Origin: Verrucomicrobiales bacterium | GTDB lineage: Bacteria; Verrucomicrobiota; Verrucomicrobiia; Limisphaerales; Palsa-1400 | Assembly: GCA_028293405.1 (NCBI GenBank) | Contig: JAQGOW010000118.1 | Coordinates: 1-9,521 of the forward strand | DNA length: 9,521 nucleotides | Reading direction: 5' to 3' | Part shown: positions 6,177 to 9,521 of the stretch, piece by piece | Position numbering within the stretch: position 1 is the first letter of the stretch | Layout of the letters: each line of letters begins with the position of its first letter | The notes under the pieces: model-generated | Databases searched by the model: none | The model's input: only the letters and a program-made list of their open reading frames with translations | What the model was told of the DNA's origin: nothing | Made by a program: the position numbers and the translations under genes

Positions 6177-6917
6177 ATGCGTCTCGATCAGGCACTCGTT
6201 GACCTCAAACTTGCGGAAAGCCGGGAAAAAGCCAAACGCTCCATCCTCGCCGGGCAAGTTCGCGTCAACGGCCAACAAGCCAAGAAACCGAGCGACGCCG
6301 TCGCCGCCGAAGACACCATCACCGTCGATGCCCCCGAAAAATACGTCAGTCGCGGCGGACACAAACTCGAACACGCCCTCAACGAATTTAAGTTGGACGT
6401 CAACGGCCTGACCGCCATCGACCTCGGCGCGTCCACCGGCGGCTTCACCGATTGCCTGTTGCAACGCGGCGTCAAACGCGTTTACGCCGTCGACGTCGGC
6501 CACGGACAACTCGCCTGGAAACTGCGCCGCGATCCGCGCGTCGTCGTCATGGAAAAAACCAACGCGCGCGCCCTCAAGCCCGACAGCTTTCGCAAACCAT
6601 TTACCGGCGGCGACATCATCGTCATCGATTGTTCCTTTATCTCGCTGCGGAAAATTCTTCCCGCTGCGTTGGGTTTACTGCAACCTTCCGGAAAGATTGT
6701 GGCTCTCGTCAAACCCCAGTTCGAAGCCGGCAAAGCTGAAGCCGACAAAGGCGCCGGAGTCATCACCGACCCGGCCGTGCACGCGCGCGTGTTGGAAGAG
6801 TTGCGCGCTTTTGTCAGCAGCCAAACCACTTTGAAATGGAGTGGCCAAGTCGAATCCCCCCTGCTCGGCCCCGCCGGCAACAAAGAATTTCTAGTGCTAC
6901 TTGAAAAAGCCGCGTAA
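6177..6917 (+). CDS. tlyA: TlyA family rRNA (cytidine-2'-O)-methyltransferase
   Basis: A 246-residue cytosolic protein that matches TlyA along its length. In Mycobacterium tuberculosis the enzyme 2'-O-methylates C1409 of 16S and C1920 of 23S rRNA, the modification needed for capreomycin sensitivity. Residues 1-60 form the S4 RNA-binding domain (MRLDQALVDLKLAESREKAK to GQVRVNG), followed by the linker KYVSRGGHKL. The Rossmann methyltransferase domain has the SAM-binding motif DLGASTGGFTDCLL (82-95). The catalytic tetrad Lys-Asp-Lys-Glu seen in the M. tuberculosis enzyme (K69, D154, K182, E238) can be placed at K63 (GGHKL), D151 (IDCSFIS), K179 (LVKPQFEAG) and E237 (GNKEF). The start is the first ATG before the S4 domain; no Shine-Dalgarno is visible. 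The 3' end overlaps nadK by 17 bases. Older databases call this family 'hemolysin A'; haemolysis is unlikely to be its role. Whether it modifies 16S, 23S or both cannot be read from the sequence. Confidence 0.95.
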   Translation: MRLDQALVDLKLAESREKAKRSILAGQVRVNGQQAKKPSDAVAAEDTITVDAPEKYVSRGGHKLEHALNEFKLDVNGLTAIDLGASTGGFTDCLLQRGVKRVYAVDVGHGQLAWKLRRDPRVVVMEKTNARALKPDSFRKPFTGGDIIVIDCSFISLRKILPAALGLLQPSGKIVALVKPQFEAGKAEADKGAGVITDPAVHARVLEELRAFVSSQTTLKWSGQVESPLLGPAGNKEFLVLLEKAA

Positions 6918-7797
6918 CAACCAACGAGCGGACATCCATCGCGTCGGCCTCATCGCGAATTCCGACAAGCCGGCTAGCCGCGTCGCATTGCAACGCGCCA
7001 TCTCGCTCATCACCAAAGCCGGCCACCAGGCCGCGACCGACGAAGCGAGCGCGTCGTTTGCGAAGGTAAAGTGTGAAACACACCCCGATTTCGCCGCCTT
7101 GGCGAAGGCAGTTGATGTGCTGCTGGTTTTTGGTGGTGACGGAACCATTCTGCGCGTCGTTGCGGAGATCGACGGAAGCCAAACTCCCATCTTGGGAATC
7201 AACGTCGGACGTCTCGGCTTTCTGACTGCAGTGCCGTCGCATCAACTTGCACCGGCACTAAAAAAACTTTGGGAACGAGACTTCGTGATCGAACGCCGCT
7301 CGTTAATCGAAGCTGCCGCGGAATGTTCTACCAAACCAGTCACGATGTCCGCTTTGAATGACATCGTTATCAGCCACGGCGCGGCTTCGCGGGTGATCGA
7401 CGTTGATGTCAGTGTCGATGGCGAACAGCTCACGCGCTATCGCGGTGACGGTTTGATTGTCAGTTCACCGACCGGTTCGACAGCCTACTCACTTTCCGCC
7501 GGCGGTCCGATCATCAAACCAGACGCAAACGTTTTTGCGATCACCCCGATTTGCGCCCACGCGCTGTCGAATCGATCGCTTGTTGTCAGCCTCGATTCAA
7601 CGATTAAAGTCAAACTCGTTACCGAGAACGTCGAAACGATTGTCGCCGCCGATGGACATCTTGAAACGTCTCTCGGGGTGGGAGACGTGGTCACGATTCG
7701 TCGCAGTTCGCGGATCGTCAATTTATTGCATCCCGGCGGCACGTCGTTTTTCGAAACGATTCGTCGCAAACTGCACTGGAGCGGCTCAGCCGTATAA
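6901..7797 (+). CDS. nadK: NAD kinase
   Basis: A 298-residue ATP-dependent NAD kinase, which phosphorylates NAD to NADP in the cytosol and is the only route to NADP. Diagnostic motifs are GGDGT (78-82, with catalytic Asp80), the NAD-binding LND at 152-154, GDGLIVSSPTGSTAYSLSAGGP (182-203), TPICAHALSNRSLV (215-228) and ADGHLE (250-255). The length is usual for bacterial NadK. The start is probably TTG at 6901: an in-frame TAG lies at 6892-6894, no ATG or GTG occurs before the first beta strand (VGLIANSDKP), and TTG gives the expected N-terminus. This start lies within the last codons of tlyA, so translation is likely coupled. No Shine-Dalgarno is seen. The LacI gene begins 12 bp after its stop. 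Confidence 0.95.
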   Translation: MKKPRNNQRADIHRVGLIANSDKPASRVALQRAISLITKAGHQAATDEASASFAKVKCETHPDFAALAKAVDVLLVFGGDGTILRVVAEIDGSQTPILGINVGRLGFLTAVPSHQLAPALKKLWERDFVIERRSLIEAAAECSTKPVTMSALNDIVISHGAASRVIDVDVSVDGEQLTRYRGDGLIVSSPTGSTAYSLSAGGPIIKPDANVFAITPICAHALSNRSLVVSLDSTIKVKLVTENVETIVAADGHLETSLGVGDVVTIRRSSRIVNLLHPGGTSFFETIRRKLHWSGSAV

Positions 7798-7809
7798 CGC
7801 GTAGTTGAA

Positions 7810-8826
7810 ATGGTTCGTTTAAAAGACATCGCCGCCGCCGCTGGAGTTTCGGTCATGACCGTCTCCAAGGCCATGCGCAACGCGCCGGATATTTCGGCGA
7901 ACACGAAAACGCGCATCAAACTGTTGGCGCAGCAGATGGGTTACGTGCCCGACTCCGCAGCGCAAGGCTTGCGCAGTCGCACCAGTCGCATACTCGGTCT
8001 GTTGCTCCCCACAATCGTTAATCCGGTCTACGCACGCATGGTTTCCGCCATCGAGGAAAGCGCGCATGAAATGGGTTACGACCTCATCATCGCGCACACA
8101 TTGAACATTCAGGAGCGCGAAGAGGCCTGCATCCGACGCTTACTTGCGCGGCGCGTCGACGGTTTATTCATCGTGCCTGTTTATCGACTTGAACCGACTG
8201 CGCCGATTTACAACGAGGTTTACAACCGGCGCATACCCACAGTTATCCTCGGTCAACGCTCGGCATTTTGTCAGCAGTTCGTGAACGTCGAAGGAGACGA
8301 TCTGAACGGCAGTTACGCGATGACGAAACATTTGCTCGAACTCGGGCATAAGCGCATTGCGTTTTTGTCAGGGCCGATGGCTTCGCCGATCGCCCAAGAA
8401 CGGCTCGAAGGTTATCGGCGCGCGCTTCGCGAAGCCGGAATCGAAGTGGATGACAAACTCGTTTTTTCCGCTGGCAGCACTATCGAAGAAGGTGAATCTG
8501 CCGCGTTGCAGTTGATCAATGAAGGAACGCAGATCACGGCAATCCAGGCTGTGAGTGACATGGTTGCGATCGGCGCGGCTAATACTTTCCTGAAACAAGG
8601 GGCGAAGATTCCGGACGACATTTCGATTACCGGCTTCGGCAATATTCTAACGAGCGAACATTTCAAAGTTCCGCTCACAACGGTGCGTCAGCCGAAAGCG
8701 CGGCTGGGTCGCGCCGCGGTGGAATTGATGAAGCAGTATTTACACGGACACCAACCTGTGTCGACGCGTTTATCGGCAGCAATCGTGGTTCGTCAAAGCA
8801 CCGGCGCGCCCAAAATTCTGGCCTAA
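7810..8826 (+). CDS. LacI family transcriptional regulator
   Basis: A 338-residue DNA-binding regulator with full LacI/GalR architecture. The N-terminal helix-turn-helix is LKDIAAAAGVSVMTVSKAMRN (4-24). GYVPDSAAQGLRS (44-56) is the hinge helix, with Leu54 at the position that normally wedges into the central CpG of the operator; the usual Asn after GYVP is Asp here. Residues about 60-332 form the sugar-binding-protein-like effector domain (ILGLLLPTIVNPVYARMV, VDGLFIVPV, HLLELGHKRIAFLSGP, GYRRALREAGI, AIQAVSDMVAIGA, ISITGFGN, TTVRQP). GFGN replaces the common GFDD. The effector is unknown; the family usually senses sugars or related catabolites. The gene sits 12 bp after nadK, probably in the same transcript, and its stop overlaps the stop of the converging amidohydrolase. 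No operator palindrome was recognised nearby. Family certain, target and ligand unknown. Confidence 0.95.
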   Translation: MVRLKDIAAAAGVSVMTVSKAMRNAPDISANTKTRIKLLAQQMGYVPDSAAQGLRSRTSRILGLLLPTIVNPVYARMVSAIEESAHEMGYDLIIAHTLNIQEREEACIRRLLARRVDGLFIVPVYRLEPTAPIYNEVYNRRIPTVILGQRSAFCQQFVNVEGDDLNGSYAMTKHLLELGHKRIAFLSGPMASPIAQERLEGYRRALREAGIEVDDKLVFSAGSTIEEGESAALQLINEGTQITAIQAVSDMVAIGAANTFLKQGAKIPDDISITGFGNILTSEHFKVPLTTVRQPKARLGRAAVELMKQYLHGHQPVSTRLSAAIVVRQSTGAPKILA

Positions 8827-9521
8827 GCCGACGCGCGCTGGATCCAGTCGATTGTCTTTTCCGCGAGCTTATCAAACGCGGTCACACACATTTCGAGGTG
8901 CTCTTCTTTGGTGTCTTCGATTTTATTGTGGCTGATGCCGTGCAAACTTTGCACGAACATCATCACCGTCGGCACACCGGCCGCCGCGACTTCCGCAGCG
9001 TCGTGCAACGGTCCCGATGGCAAACGATGTGATTGCCCGCACGTCTCGCGAATCGATTCGTCGCAAAGTTCAATGAGGTCGTTGTTGAAAGGACGTGGAT
9101 CAATCTGCCAAAGGCGCTCCCACGAAACGCCGACGCTTCCCTCTTTTGCAAACCGATGACTCGCTTCTTGCGCTTCCTTGAACATTCGCGTGAGCGCCGC
9201 ACCATCGAGGTGTCTTTGGTCGAGTGTAATCCGGCATTCCTCAACCACACTGGTCACGATGCCGGGTTTTGTCGTGCACGAACCGATGGTGCAAACGCCG
9301 CCTTTGCTACGCTCGGCAATTTTGTAAATCGCAGGGCTCATCTTTGCCGCCGCGAGAAATGCGTCTTTGCGACGATTCATCGGCGTGCTGCCCGAATGGG
9401 CTGCCTGCCCTTTGAAAGTAATCGCGTGACGCTCCACGCCAAAGGTTCCGAGCACCGCGCCAAGCGGAAGGTTCAGGTCCAGCAACACGGGCCCCTGCTC
9501 GATGTGCAGTTCTATATATGC
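8823..9521 (-). CDS. M20-family Zn-dependent amidohydrolase (N-carbamoyl amino acid hydrolase / allantoate amidohydrolase group), N-terminus beyond window
   Basis: The C-terminal 232 residues of a metal-dependent C-N hydrolase; the frame is open to the right edge. The fragment begins AYIELHIEQGPVL, the hallmark segment of this group, whose His is thought to bind metal. Then come the lid/dimerisation domain (FKGQAAHSGSTPMNRRKDA, 37-54; GIVTSVVEECRITLDQRHLD, 87-106) and a C-terminal catalytic part with LPSGPLHDAAEVAAAGVPTVMMFV (167-190) and GISHNKIEDTKEEHLE (195-210). Well-studied members usually have SGAGHDA and GISHSPAE here, so this belongs to a variant subgroup and its substrate may differ. 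Members cleave N-carbamoyl-amino acids, beta-ureidopropionate, allantoate or ureidoglycolate, in pyrimidine or purine nitrogen salvage. About 180 residues, including the first metal ligands, lie outside. It converges with the LacI gene, their stops overlapping by four bases; regulation by that LacI protein is possible but not shown. Confidence 0.9.
   Translation of the reverse strand, partial: AYIELHIEQGPVLLDLNLPLGAVLGTFGVERHAITFKGQAAHSGSTPMNRRKDAFLAAAKMSPAIYKIAERSKGGVCTIGSCTTKPGIVTSVVEECRITLDQRHLDGAALTRMFKEAQEASHRFAKEGSVGVSWERLWQIDPRPFNNDLIELCDESIRETCGQSHRLPSGPLHDAAEVAAAGVPTVMMFVQSLHGISHNKIEDTKEEHLEMCVTAFDKLAEKTIDWIQRASA

Overview
The window is about 9.5 kb of moderately GC-rich bacterial chromosome. 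It carries seven recognisable protein genes, two of them cut by the window edges, and one conspicuous 21-bp tandem repeat array. I see no RNA genes, transposases or CRISPR arrays. The gene content points to Verrucomicrobiota: a secreted protein with autotransporter-type beta-strand repeats and a C-terminal module ending in YYRLRWVP, few Shine-Dalgarno sites, a DEAD-box helicase with a long Arg/Asp and Ala/Pro tail, and a LacI regulator. This is inferred from protein style, not from a marker gene, so the phylum assignment is moderate confidence.

Layout. Bases 1-2764 (minus strand) hold a two-gene RNA/translation unit: a DEAD-box RNA helicase with a DbpA-like C-terminal domain, followed 12 bp later by the start of an ABC-F ATPase of the Uup type that runs off the left edge. 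Divergent to the helicase is a small, AT-richer gene (2876-3301, plus) for a two-helix membrane protein with a possible PH-like domain. Bases 3302-3656 have no convincing gene. They contain about fifteen degenerate 21-bp units (3318-3632), many able to form hairpins and readable as heptads on both strands. Next, on the minus strand (3657-6014), is a secreted GH25 lysozyme joined to autotransporter-type beta-strand repeats and a C-terminal beta module.

Bases 6177-8826 (plus) form a tight cluster: tlyA (rRNA 2'-O-methyltransferase), nadK (NAD kinase, TTG start inside the end of tlyA) and a LacI-family regulator 12 bp downstream. The last gene (8823 to the right edge, minus) is the C-terminal part of an M20-family amidohydrolase of the N-carbamoyl amino acid hydrolase / allantoate amidohydrolase group. 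Its stop codon overlaps that of the LacI gene.

The helicase and ABC-F protein probably both act on RNA or ribosomes. tlyA-nadK is a housekeeping pair also seen in distant bacteria. The LacI regulator may control the converging amidohydrolase or a distant catabolic operon, but nothing here shows its target. The least ordinary items are the 21-bp array and the lysozyme/beta-repeat fusion.
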